Source: Clostridium sp. (lineage in GTDB: Bacteria > Bacillota > Clostridia > Clostridiales > Clostridiaceae). Taken from it: DNA of 64,000 nucleotides. This document shows positions 19,605 to 27,647 of the stretch, piece by piece. The DNA is taken from contig JARKVD010000025.1 of NCBI GenBank assembly GCA_029851835.1, positions 23,896 to 87,895 of the forward strand, read 5' to 3'. Each line of letters begins with the position of its first letter. Position 1 is the stretch's first letter. The notes beneath the pieces are model-generated. The model searched no databases. It had not been told where the DNA came from and saw nothing but the letters and a program-made list of their open reading frames with translations. The position numbers were made by a program, and so were the translations under genes.

Positions 19605-20099
19605 TTATATTAGTTTTTCCAACTTTTCACCAACATATTTCCATGAAAGCTTAAGCATAATTACCTCTACTGGTATCATTATTAATGCTTTAACTATCCT
19701 AGTACTTGCCAATGCTATAAATCCTTTATCATACATGATAACAAGCCATAATGTATTTAAAACAATATTTACTCCTACTGCTATTATTATATTTGCAACG
19801 ACAAGTCTACTTGTAGTTTTTGGTTTCTTATAAAGAACTACACCATAAATAACCCCTACTAACGCAGCACTTAATGTAAAGCCTGGGAAAAAAGCTGCCG
19901 TTGGAAATAGCATAGCTCCTATTAAATCCTCTATCCCCGCTACAAGCCCACCATATATTGGACCAAATATCATTGCTGCTAAAGCTATCGGAATAAATGA
20001 GAACGTAAATTTTAAGAAAGGCAGCTGTATAGAAAGAAATCTCGACAAAACGTCAGTAATTGCAATGAACATGGCCATATACACAACTTTTTTTACCAT
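19605..20099 (-). CDS. folT: ECF transporter S component, FolT-like (folate)
   Basis: A membrane protein of about 164 residues with five to six hydrophobic helices, the substrate-binding subunit of an energy-coupling factor transporter. The motif order YMAMFIAITDVLSRFLSIQ, then FSFIPIALAAMIFGPIYGG, then PGFTLSAALVGVIYG matches the folate-type FolT family. I prefer ATG 20099 (AAAGGA seven bases upstream); an ATG at 20165 follows AAAGGAG directly with no spacing, and frames further upstream begin at or before the promoter. EcfA/EcfT genes are not in the window, as expected for group II ECF systems. I saw no THF riboswitch. Confidence 0.75.
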   Translation of the reverse strand: MVKKVVYMAMFIAITDVLSRFLSIQLPFLKFTFSFIPIALAAMIFGPIYGGLVAGIEDLIGAMLFPTAAFFPGFTLSAALVGVIYGVVLYKKPKTTSRLVVANIIIAVGVNIVLNTLWLVIMYDKGFIALASTRIVKALIMIPVEVIMLKLSWKYVGEKLEKLI

Positions 20100-20237
20100 A
20101 CTGATTTCCTTTGTTTCTACACTGCTTCTAGTTTCATTTTTTTGTAAATTTGCTATAATACTCATCTCCTTTAAGTCACCAAGATTAATTTTTATTTTAT
20201 GTGTAACTAATACGATTTTCATACCTGTTTCATACCT

Positions 20238-20266
20238 ATTATAGTTTACCCCTGCCATCTATTCAA
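20238..20266 (-). promoter_or_regulatory. Promoter of FolT-like gene
   Basis: Minus-strand TTGAAT (20261-20266) and TATAAT (20238-20243) with exactly 17 bases between them. This rules out translation starts upstream of about 20230. Confidence 0.7.
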
Positions 20267-20272
20267 TGGTTT

Positions 20273-20351
20273 CCCTTAAGTGAACATCCAAATCTTCGAT
20301 TTGGCTAATGTGAACTTACTCCTTCGAGTGAATATGAGAAGGAGTTTCCTT
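20273..20351 (+). repeat. Dispersed repeat, copy 3a (short form)
   Basis: The clearest short copy. Hairpin 1: AAGT-GA-ACAT-CCAAATC / GATTTGG-CTA-ATGT-GA-ACTT. Hairpin 2: ACTCCTTC / GAAGGAGT. Bounded by CTTAAG on both sides; it shares its right boundary with copy 3b. Confidence 0.88.
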
Positions 20352-20474
20352 AAGTAAGCCTCCAAATCTATGATTTGGTTAAGGCGAACTTAAGTGAGAG
20401 TCTAAATCTTTGATTTAGCTGCTCGAACTTACTCAGTAGAGCACTCCTTCGAATGCATATGAGAAGAAGTTTCA
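20350..20474 (+). repeat. Dispersed repeat, copy 3b (long form)
   Basis: Directly abuts copy 3a. Two successive hairpins: AAGT-AA-GCCT-CCAAATC / GATTTGG-TTA-AGGC-GA-ACTT, then AAGT-GA-GAG-T-CTAAATC / GATTTAG-CTG-CTC-GA-ACTT, then the CTTCGAATG...GAGAAGAAGTTTC end unit. Together with 3a it fills the region between the folT promoter and the wall-hydrolase gene. Confidence 0.88.
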
Positions 20475-20639
20475 TTATAAATTAACAAATACATCTCTGA
20501 AGAAAAATTAAAGTTTAATACATATTAAGCTAATTCATTGTAATATTTTGTTGTATTTCCAGTTGACTCATCATATAATTTAGATATTAGAGACATTTAT
20601 TACAATATAATAACTATATTTGAAAGGTTGGGTAGTTTT

Positions 20640-22064
20640 ATGGAAAACAACACATTAAAAGTCCTCGGAACATTAGCTGCCGGTGCTGCCATTGCAGCTT
20701 CTGTCCAAACTGTTGCATTAGCAGACCCAGGTGATAGCTCTACCCTGACATCTCGTTCTGCTACTACTGGTACTGTAACTGCAGATGTCTTAAATGTTAG
20801 GGCAAATCCAAACACATCTAGTAGCATTATTGGAACCCTAAACCAAAATGCTAAAGTATCTATAATTGAAATGAGTAATGGTTGGTATAAAATAAGCTAT
20901 AACAGCTCAACAGGCTGGATATCTGGTGATTATGTTAAACTTGATTCGGTTGGAGCAATAACTTCAACTGGAACTGTTAATGCCGATGCTTTAAATGTTA
21001 GAGCTGGTGCTAGTACAAGTAATAAAATCATTGGCTCACTTTATAATGGTGCTAAAGTAGAAATTCTTTCTACCTCAAACGGATGGCATCAAATTAAATA
21101 TAATGGTGAGACAGGCTATGTAAGCTCTGACTACATCACACTAAGTTCAACATCAACCCCTACACCACCTCCAACGAATTCTGGTTCATCAAACAACAGT
21201 TCATCTGTAATAAATACTGGAACAGTAAATGCTGATGCACTAAATGTTCGTTCCGGAGCTAGTACAAGTCATAGTATTATAGGTACTTTAAAGTCTGGCT
21301 CAAAGGTTGAAATAACTGAAACAGTTAGCGGCTGGCATAAAATAAAATATAACAACACACAAGGCTATGTAAGTGCTGATTATATTAAGATAAACTCTAA
21401 CTCAAATGAAACACCAGCGCCACCATCACATAATGTAAGTGGAAAAGTTGCTATCGTTACTGCTGATGCTTTAAATGTACGTTCAGGTGCTGGAACTAGT
21501 TATTCAATAATCTCAACTGCTAGATATGGTAGTAAACTACCTATAATTTCTTATACTACCGGATGGTATAAGGTCCAAGTTGGTTCGACTACAGGATATG
21601 TAAGTGAAAGTTTCGTAACTGTTGCAAATGAAGGTGAGTCTACTAATCCTCTTGTAAGAGAAACACCACTTATAGAAAGCATATATACTGGTATTGATGT
21701 TGTTGCTGAAACTGAAAAATATTTAGGTGTTCCTTACCTATGGGGTGGGTTTACTCCAATGGGTTTCGACTGTTCAGGACTAGTTCAATATGTTTATAAA
21801 CAATTAGGAATTACTCTAGAAAGAACAACCTACTATCAGGTCCATCAGGGACAAATAGTGGATAGAAACAATTTAAAACCCGGCGATTTAATCTTCTTTA
21901 CAACTAATGAATCTGACCCTAATGATATTTCACATGTAGGTATATATAAAGGGAATGATATGTTTATTCACGCCCCTAAACCAGGTGATGTTGTAAGAAT
22001 TTCAAATCTTAACTCTGCATACTATAGTAATGCTTACTATGTTGCAAAAAGAATAATTAAATAA
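20640..22064 (+). CDS. Secreted cell-wall hydrolase: four SH3b domains plus NlpC/P60
   Basis: A 474-residue exported peptidoglycan hydrolase. A signal peptide (about 1-30, ending near VALADP) is followed by four bacterial SH3 repeats (about 42-102, 107-167, 191-250 and 267-330), each with the LNVRxGxxTS...GW...GYVSxDY pattern, with a Thr/Pro/Ser-rich linker between the second and third. The C-terminal NlpC/P60 domain (about 350-474) has the catalytic Cys in FDCSGLVQ, His in SHVGIY and a third polar residue in FIHAPKPGD. Such enzymes cut stem-peptide bonds. ATG 20640 is preferred; its ribosome site (AAAGG) is rather distant, and a TTG at 20628 is possible. Confidence 0.92.
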   Translation: MENNTLKVLGTLAAGAAIAASVQTVALADPGDSSTLTSRSATTGTVTADVLNVRANPNTSSSIIGTLNQNAKVSIIEMSNGWYKISYNSSTGWISGDYVKLDSVGAITSTGTVNADALNVRAGASTSNKIIGSLYNGAKVEILSTSNGWHQIKYNGETGYVSSDYITLSSTSTPTPPPTNSGSSNNSSSVINTGTVNADALNVRSGASTSHSIIGTLKSGSKVEITETVSGWHKIKYNNTQGYVSADYIKINSNSNETPAPPSHNVSGKVAIVTADALNVRSGAGTSYSIISTARYGSKLPIISYTTGWYKVQVGSTTGYVSESFVTVANEGESTNPLVRETPLIESIYTGIDVVAETEKYLGVPYLWGGFTPMGFDCSGLVQYVYKQLGITLERTTYYQVHQGQIVDRNNLKPGDLIFFTTNESDPNDISHVGIYKGNDMFIHAPKPGDVVRISNLNSAYYSNAYYVAKRIIK

Positions 22065-22148
22065 TATAAGTATAAAAATCTTCTTATTGAGAAAACTATA
22101 ACTGTTATCTATGAATTAGATAATGGTCAAATATTTTTGAAAGGAGAT

Positions 22149-22265
22149 TCCGCTATGCCTTCAATTTTGAAGGTTTTATTCCCTAGAGTACGTGACCAAC
22201 AGGAGTAGCATGGCCAAACTGAGTATGTTGAAAAGGGTAGCTAGTGTTTTTTTAGCTATAGCGGA
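22149..22265 (+). promoter_or_regulatory. Structured 5' leader of the cold-shock gene
   Basis: TCCGCTAT (22149-22156) is the exact complement of ATAGCGGA (22258-22265). The left arm overlaps the ATG of a 17-codon leader ORF and the right arm contains most of the GGAG ribosome site of csp. Inside are a perfect hairpin CCTTCA-ATTT-TGAAGG (22158-22173) and a TAGCTA repeat near 22240-22257. This could sequester the csp ribosome site in a temperature- or translation-dependent way; that is inference. Confidence 0.55.
22155..22208 (+). CDS. Leader ORF upstream of cold-shock gene (17 aa)
   Basis: ATG 22155 follows a strong AAAGGAG (about nine bases upstream) and opens a 17-codon frame reading [17 protein letters not shown] before TAG 22206. 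It is basic in the middle and has no recognised homology. Its start codon is inside the left arm of a long-range helix with the csp ribosome site, so its translation could influence access to csp. A second in-frame ATG for csp at 22210 directly follows this stop and has AGGAG, which would extend the cold-shock protein by 21 residues; I consider that less likely. Confidence 0.45.
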   Translation: MPSILKVLFPRVRDQQE

Positions 22266-22272
22266 GATTTAT

Positions 22273-22473
22273 ATGGAAGTAGGTACAGTTAAATGGTTTA
22301 ATAGCGAGAAAGGATTTGGTTTTTTGTCTGTAGAAGGTCGTGAAGATGTATTCGTACATTTTTCTGCCATTCAAGGCGATGGATACAAAGTTCTTGATGA
22401 AGGACAAAAAGTTCAATTTGAAATAGTAGATGGAGACAGAGGTCCTCAAGCAGCAAACGTTACAAAACTATAA
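22273..22473 (+). CDS. Cold-shock protein
   Basis: A 66-residue single-domain CSD protein binding single-stranded RNA and DNA as a chaperone. RNP1 KGFGFLSV and RNP2 VFVHFSAI are intact, and the length matches the CspA/CspB family. ATG 22273 follows GCGGAGATTTAT. The transcript has a leader of more than 100 bases with extensive pairing and a small upstream ORF, unusual but in keeping with post-transcriptional control of csp genes. A terminator follows. Confidence 0.93.
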   Translation: MEVGTVKWFNSEKGFGFLSVEGREDVFVHFSAIQGDGYKVLDEGQKVQFEIVDGDRGPQAANVTKL

Positions 22474-22492
22474 ATAGTATTATCTACTCATT

Positions 22493-22532
22493 AAGACAGA
22501 AATAAATTATAATAATTTATTTCTGTCTTTTG
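22493..22532 (+). terminator. Terminator of cold-shock gene
   Basis: AAGACAGAAATAAATTAT pairs with ATAATTTATTTCTGTCTT, followed by TTGTTTTT. Confidence 0.85.
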
Positions 22533-22616
22533 TTTTTACATGGACCTTATTTCTGAATATTTATTAAAGAATATTAAATACTAATAATATTCTATTTCTA
22601 ACAAAGGAGTTTTAAT

Positions 22617-22790
22617 ATGATCGGAAAAGTTAAAGAAATAAGTGAAGCTGGAGTTACCTTAGAATTTAAAGATGGTTCAATTAAATCAATTCCCTTTGCA
22701 GTTTTACCTGATTATATAACAATTGATGATTTTGTAAGTTTAACCGCTTTTGAATCTACACCTAACGAAAAATACGTAGACTACTTTTAA
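22617..22790 (+). CDS. Small protein of unknown function (57 aa)
   Basis: A short frame with a strong AAAGGAG site eight bases before ATG 22617, encoding 57 residues beginning MIGKVKEISEAGVTLEFKDG. The alternating hydrophobic pattern suggests a small beta-barrel-like fold (KVKEIS, VTLEFKDGSIKSIPF), ending in an acidic/aromatic tail. No catalytic motif, membrane segment or recognised family. It sits between the csp terminator and the promoter of the TPP riboswitch, so it is probably expressed on its own. Good coding character and ribosome site make it likely real. Confidence 0.6.
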   Translation: MIGKVKEISEAGVTLEFKDGSIKSIPFAVLPDYITIDDFVSLTAFESTPNEKYVDYF

Positions 22791-22802
22791 CATTTACCAC
22801 TA

Positions 22803-22831
22803 TTGAAATTTACATGAAAATATGTTAAAAT
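22803..22831 (+). promoter_or_regulatory. Promoter of the TPP riboswitch-thiT transcript
   Basis: TTGAAA (22803-22808) and TAAAAT (22826-22831) with a 17-base spacer, just upstream of the aptamer. Confidence 0.65.
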
Positions 22832-22851
22832 ATTGTTAAAAATAAAATATA

Positions 22852-22932
22852 GTGCTAGGGGTGCCAAAGGCTGAGAAATGATTTTTCATTAACCCTTTAC
22901 CTGAACTAGATAATGCTAGCGTAGGGAAGCGA
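22852..22932 (+). promoter_or_regulatory. TPP riboswitch aptamer (THI element)
   Basis: Conserved THI-box sequence: closing stem GTGCTAG / CTAGC, the AGGGGTGCC...GGCTGAGA core binding the pyrimidine, and ACCCTTTACCTGAACTAGATAATG for the pyrophosphate side. It precedes an intrinsic terminator and thiT, so thiamine pyrophosphate should switch off transcription. Confidence 0.96.
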
Positions 22933-22963
22933 TTAATAAATATAAGTTACTGCTTAGTTGTTT

Positions 22964-22994
22964 AACCGTGTTCTTTATGAGCACGGTTTTTTAT
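22964..22994 (+). terminator. Riboswitch-controlled terminator
   Basis: ACCGTG (22965-22970) pairs with CACGGT (22982-22987) before a T run: the expression platform of the TPP riboswitch. Confidence 0.85.
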
Positions 22995-23028
22995 TATTCC
23001 TTAGCACAAACTTAAAGGAGGACTTCTC

Positions 23029-23691
23029 ATGGAATTTTTAAATGGAATCTTGGAAAATATCCAAGGAATCATGTCCAATTGGACAAGTATCGCAACTTTA
23101 GTAGGTATACTAATTCTATATTGTGTATTTATTAAGGTAAAAAAAATCAACTTTTCATCAAGACTTATTACTCATATATCATTAGCCGTTGCAATGTCTA
23201 TAATTTTAAGCTTTATTAAACTATTTCAATTGCCTTTCGGCGGTAGTGCTAACTTAGCTGCAATGCTTCCTATAATTCTAATTTCGTTAATATATGGACC
23301 TATAATAGGAATATTTACTGGCTTTGTTTATAGTGTACTAAACTTTATTATAGGACCAGCTTATATACTACACCCTATTCAAGTTTTATTTGACTATACT
23401 CTTCCTTTCATGGCCATTGGACTATCTGGATTCTTTAAAAAGAATAAGTTTTTAGCAATTGGTGTTGGCTTCTTCGGAATGTTCATCTTTAACTATATTG
23501 CTGGAGTAATCTTCTGGGGAAGTTATGCTGCTGATTATAACATGACCCCTCTTATTTACTCCCTCATTTATAATGGAAGCTATAATTTATTAAACTGCGC
23601 TATTTGTATGGGAATATGCTCTGTAATTGATGTAAATAGATTAACTAAACATTTAGCACCACCTAGAGCTGAAAAGTCTATGAGTATTTAA
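23029..23691 (+). CDS. thiT: Thiamine ECF transporter S component ThiT
   Basis: A 220-residue membrane protein with about six hydrophobic segments, the thiamine-binding subunit of an ECF transporter. The segment FKLFQLPFGGSANLAAMLPIIL contains the family-typical GGS(A/V) region, followed by IYGPIIGIFTGFVYSVLNFIIGP. The N-terminal helix (about 15-35) is longer than usual. A strong AAAGGAGG precedes ATG 23029. The TPP riboswitch directly upstream confirms the substrate. EcfA and EcfT must be supplied from elsewhere. Confidence 0.93.
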   Translation: MEFLNGILENIQGIMSNWTSIATLVGILILYCVFIKVKKINFSSRLITHISLAVAMSIILSFIKLFQLPFGGSANLAAMLPIILISLIYGPIIGIFTGFVYSVLNFIIGPAYILHPIQVLFDYTLPFMAIGLSGFFKKNKFLAIGVGFFGMFIFNYIAGVIFWGSYAADYNMTPLIYSLIYNGSYNLLNCAICMGICSVIDVNRLTKHLAPPRAEKSMSI

Positions 23692-23714
23692 TAATAAATC
23701 ATATTATATATAAA

Positions 23715-23752
23715 CAAGCCGCAAAGAATACACATTCTCTGCGGCTTTATAT
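23715..23752. terminator. Bidirectional terminator after thiT
   Basis: AAGCCGC (23716-23722) pairs with GCGGCTT (23741-23747) and inner AGAAT with ATTCT. It serves thiT and the convergent lipoprotein gene. Confidence 0.85.
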
Positions 23753-23756
23753 TATG

Positions 23757-24560
23757 TTAAAAATCTTCAGGTTTAGTATCTGTAGCTTTCATTGTCCACT
23801 GACCATCACTATAACTACAGTTTATATAATATTCTACACTCGTTCCATCTGTTTTATTTTCAAAAGTAACAATAGCCTTATATTTTTTACTTGTAAATCC
23901 CTTTGTTTTAACTTTAGCTACAATTTCAACTTCTGGATCTTCTTCCTCACCATCTATATATTTAGCATCATCTTTGCTTAGCATCTTCTTAAAGTTTTCA
24001 ATATCAGTTGAAATCTGGAATCTTGATATTTCTGAATCATTTATTACGTCAATGCCAATTTTTTGTTTAGCTTTAGTATTAGCCTTATATTCATCTAAAC
24101 AATTTATTATTGAATTATAATACACATTTTCAAACTCAATAGGTTTACGGATATTAGTAAAGTTTCTAATTATGTCTGTGTCTAATCTTTTAGATACAAT
24201 ATAATAATTCTCCCCATCATATAGATTAGCTCCGTCAGTTTTATCTAAGCCCGCTACATAATTAAAAGTCTTAACCTCAGTTGGACTTTCATATATCTCT
24301 AAAATGTAATCTGGCTCTAATTCTGACTTAGTTTCAACAACTGTCGCACTAGATAGTATGGTGTATATATCATTAATAAGGCTTTTATCTGTAACCGAAA
24401 ACTTATATTTCTTATCTCTTGTACTTTGAATAGTTACCTGCATAATGTTTCTTTGTTTCATATACTCAAAATCCTCATTGCCGCCTACACTACAAGCAGT
24501 AAGAATCATCATCGCTGACATTAATATCATTATGACTAAAGATTTTCTAAATTTCTTCAC
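23757..24560 (-). CDS. Predicted lipoprotein of unknown function
   Basis: About 267 residues. A basic, hydrophobic signal (KKFRKSLVIMILMSAMMILTAC) ends in the lipobox LTAC, so the mature protein should be anchored on the outer face of the membrane. The rest is mixed alpha/beta with two rather similar halves each ending in an aromatic strand; no catalytic motif was recognised. I choose GTG 24560 because GGAGGAAAGTC precedes it. It lies near another exported gene (24653) in the same direction, possibly in one transcript. Confidence 0.75.
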   Translation of the reverse strand: MKKFRKSLVIMILMSAMMILTACSVGGNEDFEYMKQRNIMQVTIQSTRDKKYKFSVTDKSLINDIYTILSSATVVETKSELEPDYILEIYESPTEVKTFNYVAGLDKTDGANLYDGENYYIVSKRLDTDIIRNFTNIRKPIEFENVYYNSIINCLDEYKANTKAKQKIGIDVINDSEISRFQISTDIENFKKMLSKDDAKYIDGEEEDPEVEIVAKVKTKGFTSKKYKAIVTFENKTDGTSVEYYINCSYSDGQWTMKATDTKPEDF

Positions 24561-24652
24561 GACTTTCCTCCATCTTGAAAAATACATTTAAGTAATTCTC
24601 ATTTTTCTTATGTTTATTATAATCTTTGTTCCCAATGAAATCAAATGTATCC

Positions 24653-25237
24653 CTAGTTATCAAAAGAAAAAGTTCTTACTATATTTTCAAATACTACATT
24701 AGTATTTTCTCTAGCTTTTTCATCGCTGATAATAAAGGTGACCTTAATCATATTATTTTCATATGGTATGTAGTATTCATATACATGCTTAATATTATTG
24801 TTAGTAAACCTTATATCATACTCTACAGTTCCCACACTCATTTCGTTTATATTTACAGTATCTCTATCATACGTCTGTACACCCATGTCTTTAATTTCCG
24901 CAATGCATTGTTCCATTACTTCCGCTACACCATTAGATCCATTTACCACTTCTATTGAGCCATAAATACTTGCATCTTCAGAAACAAATTCATTATTATA
25001 AATTTCACTACTATCCCTACTTACTTTTTCTGCAGATATCCAGTTCGTTGGCAGCTCATACTTTATTTCTCCTTCTAAAATTTCATATTGCTCAAAACTA
25101 ACCATATTATTTTGAGTCAAAGTAGCAACCTTTAAACTTTCTTCAAAATATTTTCCGAAACTTATAATTACCATCATTAATCCCACCAAAATTAAAGCTA
25201 GTCCTATTTTTTTTCCCCCATTATCTAAGTACATCAT
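24653..25237 (-). CDS. Membrane-anchored extracellular protein of unknown function
   Basis: A 194-residue protein with one N-terminal transmembrane helix (about 10-27, LALILVGLMMVIISFG) and an outer domain of alternating strands, containing LPTNWISAEKV and EYYIPYENNMIKVTFII. The pattern resembles PsbP/Mog1-like alpha/beta folds, but this is only a visual impression. Start at ATG 25237 or the next codon, after AGGAGGGGG. No partner gene identifies the function. Confidence 0.7.
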   Translation of the reverse strand: MMYLDNGGKKIGLALILVGLMMVIISFGKYFEESLKVATLTQNNMVSFEQYEILEGEIKYELPTNWISAEKVSRDSSEIYNNEFVSEDASIYGSIEVVNGSNGVAEVMEQCIAEIKDMGVQTYDRDTVNINEMSVGTVEYDIRFTNNNIKHVYEYYIPYENNMIKVTFIISDEKARENTNVVFENIVRTFSFDN

Positions 25238-25282
25238 TTGTCCCCCTCCTTTTACTATATAGTATGTGTTTCATTCAAAAAA

Positions 25283-25314
25283 TAGAATAAACTCCCTTGA
25301 AAATTAGGAGTTTA
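25283..25314 (-). terminator. Terminator of the His-rich protein gene
   Basis: TAAACTCC (25289-25296) pairs with GGAGTTTA; A-rich sequence at 25277-25284 gives the U-tract on the minus strand. Confidence 0.65.
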
Positions 25315-25336
25315 CTCTACTAGCATACATATATAT

Positions 25337-26629
25337 CTACTTTCTTTTTTTCACCGGAACAACTACTGAATTTTTCCTAACATCATAATACATTAACCAA
25401 TGACCCATTTCACTGTTTTCTGAATCACTCATAAATGTTACAAATCCAGTCTTGCCTTCATAAGGCTGATCAATTAATGCTTTAGTTCCAGGTATTGCAT
25501 AAATTATATATTTAAGAACCCCATCATCATCACACTTGTAACCAACCATAAAATGCTTAGCTTTTGCTATATATGGATAATAACAAATCATCGGATAAAA
25601 TATAACTGAATATTTATTATAATCATATTCACAATACATAGTATCTAAATTTTCAACATGAGCCTTATACCATGTACAATTTTTGATGCTATCATTTGAT
25701 CCAATATTTTCTAATCCATTAACTACACTCTTAAAGAATTTTCCCATAGGTCCTACTGGATATTCCCATTTGTCATATTCTTTATTATGCTCATGATGCT
25801 CATGATGTTCATGGTGTCCATGGTGTTCATGTTTATCATTACATTCCTTAGAATTATGTTTCTTCCTGTACTCTTTTAACCTTTCAATCTGCTCCTCATA
25901 TTCGTCAAAGTTCTGAGTTTCACCTTCAGCTTCTAATTCTATTTTCTCTTTATTCTCTTCAACCTCTTCTAAAACTGTATTTTCACCTTGCTCTTCTATA
26001 TTCCTTTGACACTTTTCAGTTTCCACACTCTCGTTCTTCTTTTCTTGTACTATATTAGTTTCATTCTTAGTTTCATTCTTAATTTCATTCTTAGTTTCCT
26101 TAGTTTCATTCTTAGTTTCCTTTTTAAACCCCTTTTCAATAATTTCCTCCGTAGCCTTAACTATAGTTGTAGCAGCTTTTGTGGCCTTAGCAATCCCTTT
26201 CGCCATAGGATATGTAGCCCAATTCTTTAGCTCTTCACCACAAATAAACCCAACCATTACAGGATTAATTCTGGTTCCATTTATCCTACAGATCCCAGCT
26301 CCATGAACCTTATCCATACAAATGTTGGTATTTGCAATATTGTTGGCATCATGCTCATTACTAACATCAGCTTTTCCGCCTTCATCTACGTTAATCTGAC
26401 CAAGATTTATAAGTTCTCTGGTTCCTCCATTGCCTTGTGCTATTAAAACCATATAGTATGGTCCATTTTGCTTTTTAATATCTTGAACATAAAAAGACGT
26501 TTTAGCCCTATCATTTCTCATCTCAAGCTTTGCATAGCCTGATGGAGTCTTATTAGCATCTACTCCATACCCTTTTTGATCTTCTTGCAATATTATAAAA
26601 AATCTATTATAGCTTTTTTTAGACGGCAT
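25337..26629 (-). CDS. Three-part protein with charged linker and His-rich tract
   Basis: A 430-residue cytosolic-looking protein that I cannot name. Residues 1-140 form a compact domain (FIILQEDQKGYG, GPYYMVLIAQG, INLGQINVDEGG). Residues 150-265 are low-complexity: repeated KNETKE units at 169-192 and then acidic coil. Residues 267-281 are a histidine-rich run (HEHHGHHEHHEHHEH). The C-terminal part (286-430) is aromatic-rich, with WEYPVGPMGKFFKSV and a terminal GHWLMYYD. Neighbours are rRNA methylation and spore genes. His-rich tracts and such architectures occur in spore-coat and morphogenetic proteins, so a spore-surface role is a guess. The KNETKE repeats may vary in number between strains. 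Confidence 0.7.
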   Translation of the reverse strand: MPSKKSYNRFFIILQEDQKGYGVDANKTPSGYAKLEMRNDRAKTSFYVQDIKKQNGPYYMVLIAQGNGGTRELINLGQINVDEGGKADVSNEHDANNIANTNICMDKVHGAGICRINGTRINPVMVGFICGEELKNWATYPMAKGIAKATKAATTIVKATEEIIEKGFKKETKNETKETKNEIKNETKNETNIVQEKKNESVETEKCQRNIEEQGENTVLEEVEENKEKIELEAEGETQNFDEYEEQIERLKEYRKKHNSKECNDKHEHHGHHEHHEHHEHNKEYDKWEYPVGPMGKFFKSVVNGLENIGSNDSIKNCTWYKAHVENLDTMYCEYDYNKYSVIFYPMICYYPYIAKAKHFMVGYKCDDDGVLKYIIYAIPGTKALIDQPYEGKTGFVTFMSDSENSEMGHWLMYYDVRKNSVVVPVKKRK

Positions 26630-26691
26630 ACTATTACCTCCATTTTTATTTATACAATATATATATGAGGCAAATAAATAAAAGATGATAA

Positions 26692-26794
26692 AAAACTCCT
26701 TTTACTATAAGTAAGACTCCAAATCTTTGATTTGGAGTCTTACTTACTCCGCCAAACAGATGTAAGGCGGAGTTTCCTTAGTAAAAGGAGTTTT
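26692..26794 (-). terminator. Terminator of rsmA interrupted by a repeat
   Basis: An outer inverted repeat AAAACTCCTTTTACTA (26692-26707) / TAGTAAAAGGAGTTTT (26779-26794) forms a perfect 16-base stem. Its loop is not short but holds a complete copy of the dispersed two-hairpin repeat (26708-26780). It lies immediately after rsmA on the minus strand, with A-rich sequence supplying a U-tract. Confidence 0.7.
26708..26780 (+). repeat. Dispersed repeat, copy 4, nested in a terminator
   Basis: Hairpin 1 is a perfect 17-base stem (26709-26725 with 26729-26745) and hairpin 2 is ACTCCGCC (26746-26753) / GGCGGAGT (26766-26773). Compared with copy 3a (CTCCTTC/GAAGGAG), both sides of hairpin 2 have changed together. 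Confidence 0.82.
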
Positions 26795-26803
26795 AATATA
26801 AAC

Positions 26804-27646
26804 TTATTTAGATTTTACGCCTTTAATGGCATTTGCTAAATTAGCAAACTCTTGTATTGATAAAGTTTCCCCTCTTCTTGTAGGCTCAATTCCAGCATCT
26901 ACAAAAGCTTTTTCTTGCAGTTCCTTATCTAGTCCTAGACTCTTTGTACTATTCCATAAAGTTTTTCTTCTCATATTAAATGACTGTTTGATTATATTAA
27001 AGAATAATTTTTTATCTTCAACTTCAACTCTTGGCTTATCTAGTTTATCTAGCCTTATAACAATAGAATCAACCTTTGGTGAAGGTATAAAGCAGCTTGG
27101 TGGAACTAATCTTATTATTTTTGTATCACAGTAATACTTACAAAGAAGAGTAAATGCCCCATACTCCTTTGTGCATGGCTCTCCATTTATTCTTTCTGCT
27201 ACTTCTTTTTGTATCATTATAGTAATTGACTTTATGTTTAGATCATCATTTAAAAGATTAGCAATTATCGGTGTAGTAACATAGTATGGAAGGTTAGCAA
27301 CTACCTTTACATTTTTCTCATCACCAATAAGTTCTTTAAAATCAACCTTTAAAGCATCTTTATGTATTAAATTAAAATTATCATAGCCTGAAAGTTCAGC
27401 CTCTAATATTGGTATAAGCTTCGAATCTAGCTCAATGCTCGTAACCTTTCTTGCTCTATGAATTAACTCCTTAGTTAAAGTTCCTACCCCTGGTCCAATC
27501 TCTATAACATAATCATCCTTAGATATTTCAGCACCATTCACTATATCATCTAAAACCGTTTCATCTGTTAAAAAGTTTTGCCCCAAACTCTTTGTAAACT
27601 TAAAATTATACTTTTCAACCAAATCTCTTGTATCTAATCTTCCCAT
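26804..27646 (-). CDS. rsmA: 16S rRNA (adenine1518-N6/adenine1519-N6)-dimethyltransferase
   Basis: A 280-residue KsgA-type SAM-dependent methyltransferase that dimethylates two adjacent adenines in helix 45 of 16S rRNA during 30S maturation. Signatures: SLGQNFLTD at the N-terminus, SAM motif IGPGVGTLT, and motif [12 protein letters not shown]. The C-terminal helical domain is present and length is typical. AAGGAGAT precedes ATG 27646, one base after the rnmV stop. It is the last gene of the tatD/yabE/rnmV/rsmA block found in Bacillus. Confidence 0.95.
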   Translation of the reverse strand: MGRLDTRDLVEKYNFKFTKSLGQNFLTDETVLDDIVNGAEISKDDYVIEIGPGVGTLTKELIHRARKVTSIELDSKLIPILEAELSGYDNFNLIHKDALKVDFKELIGDEKNVKVVANLPYYVTTPIIANLLNDDLNIKSITIMIQKEVAERINGEPCTKEYGAFTLLCKYYCDTKIIRLVPPSCFIPSPKVDSIVIRLDKLDKPRVEVEDKKLFFNIIKQSFNMRRKTLWNSTKSLGLDKELQEKAFVDAGIEPTRRGETLSIQEFANLANAIKGVKSK

Positions 27647-27647
27647 T

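Noticed and set aside
20099..20270. THF riboswitch upstream of the FolT-like gene
   Set aside because: The promoter lies only about 140 bases before the start and none of the conserved THF aptamer sequence is present.
22192..22272. N-terminal extension of the cold-shock protein
   Set aside because: An in-frame ATG at 22210 has AGGAG, but all cold-shock proteins of this size begin at the equivalent of ATG 22273, and the extension overlaps the structured leader.
26040..26125. CRISPR-like short tandem repeats
   Set aside because: The periodic sequence encodes in-frame KNETKE protein repeats; no spacers and no cas genes.
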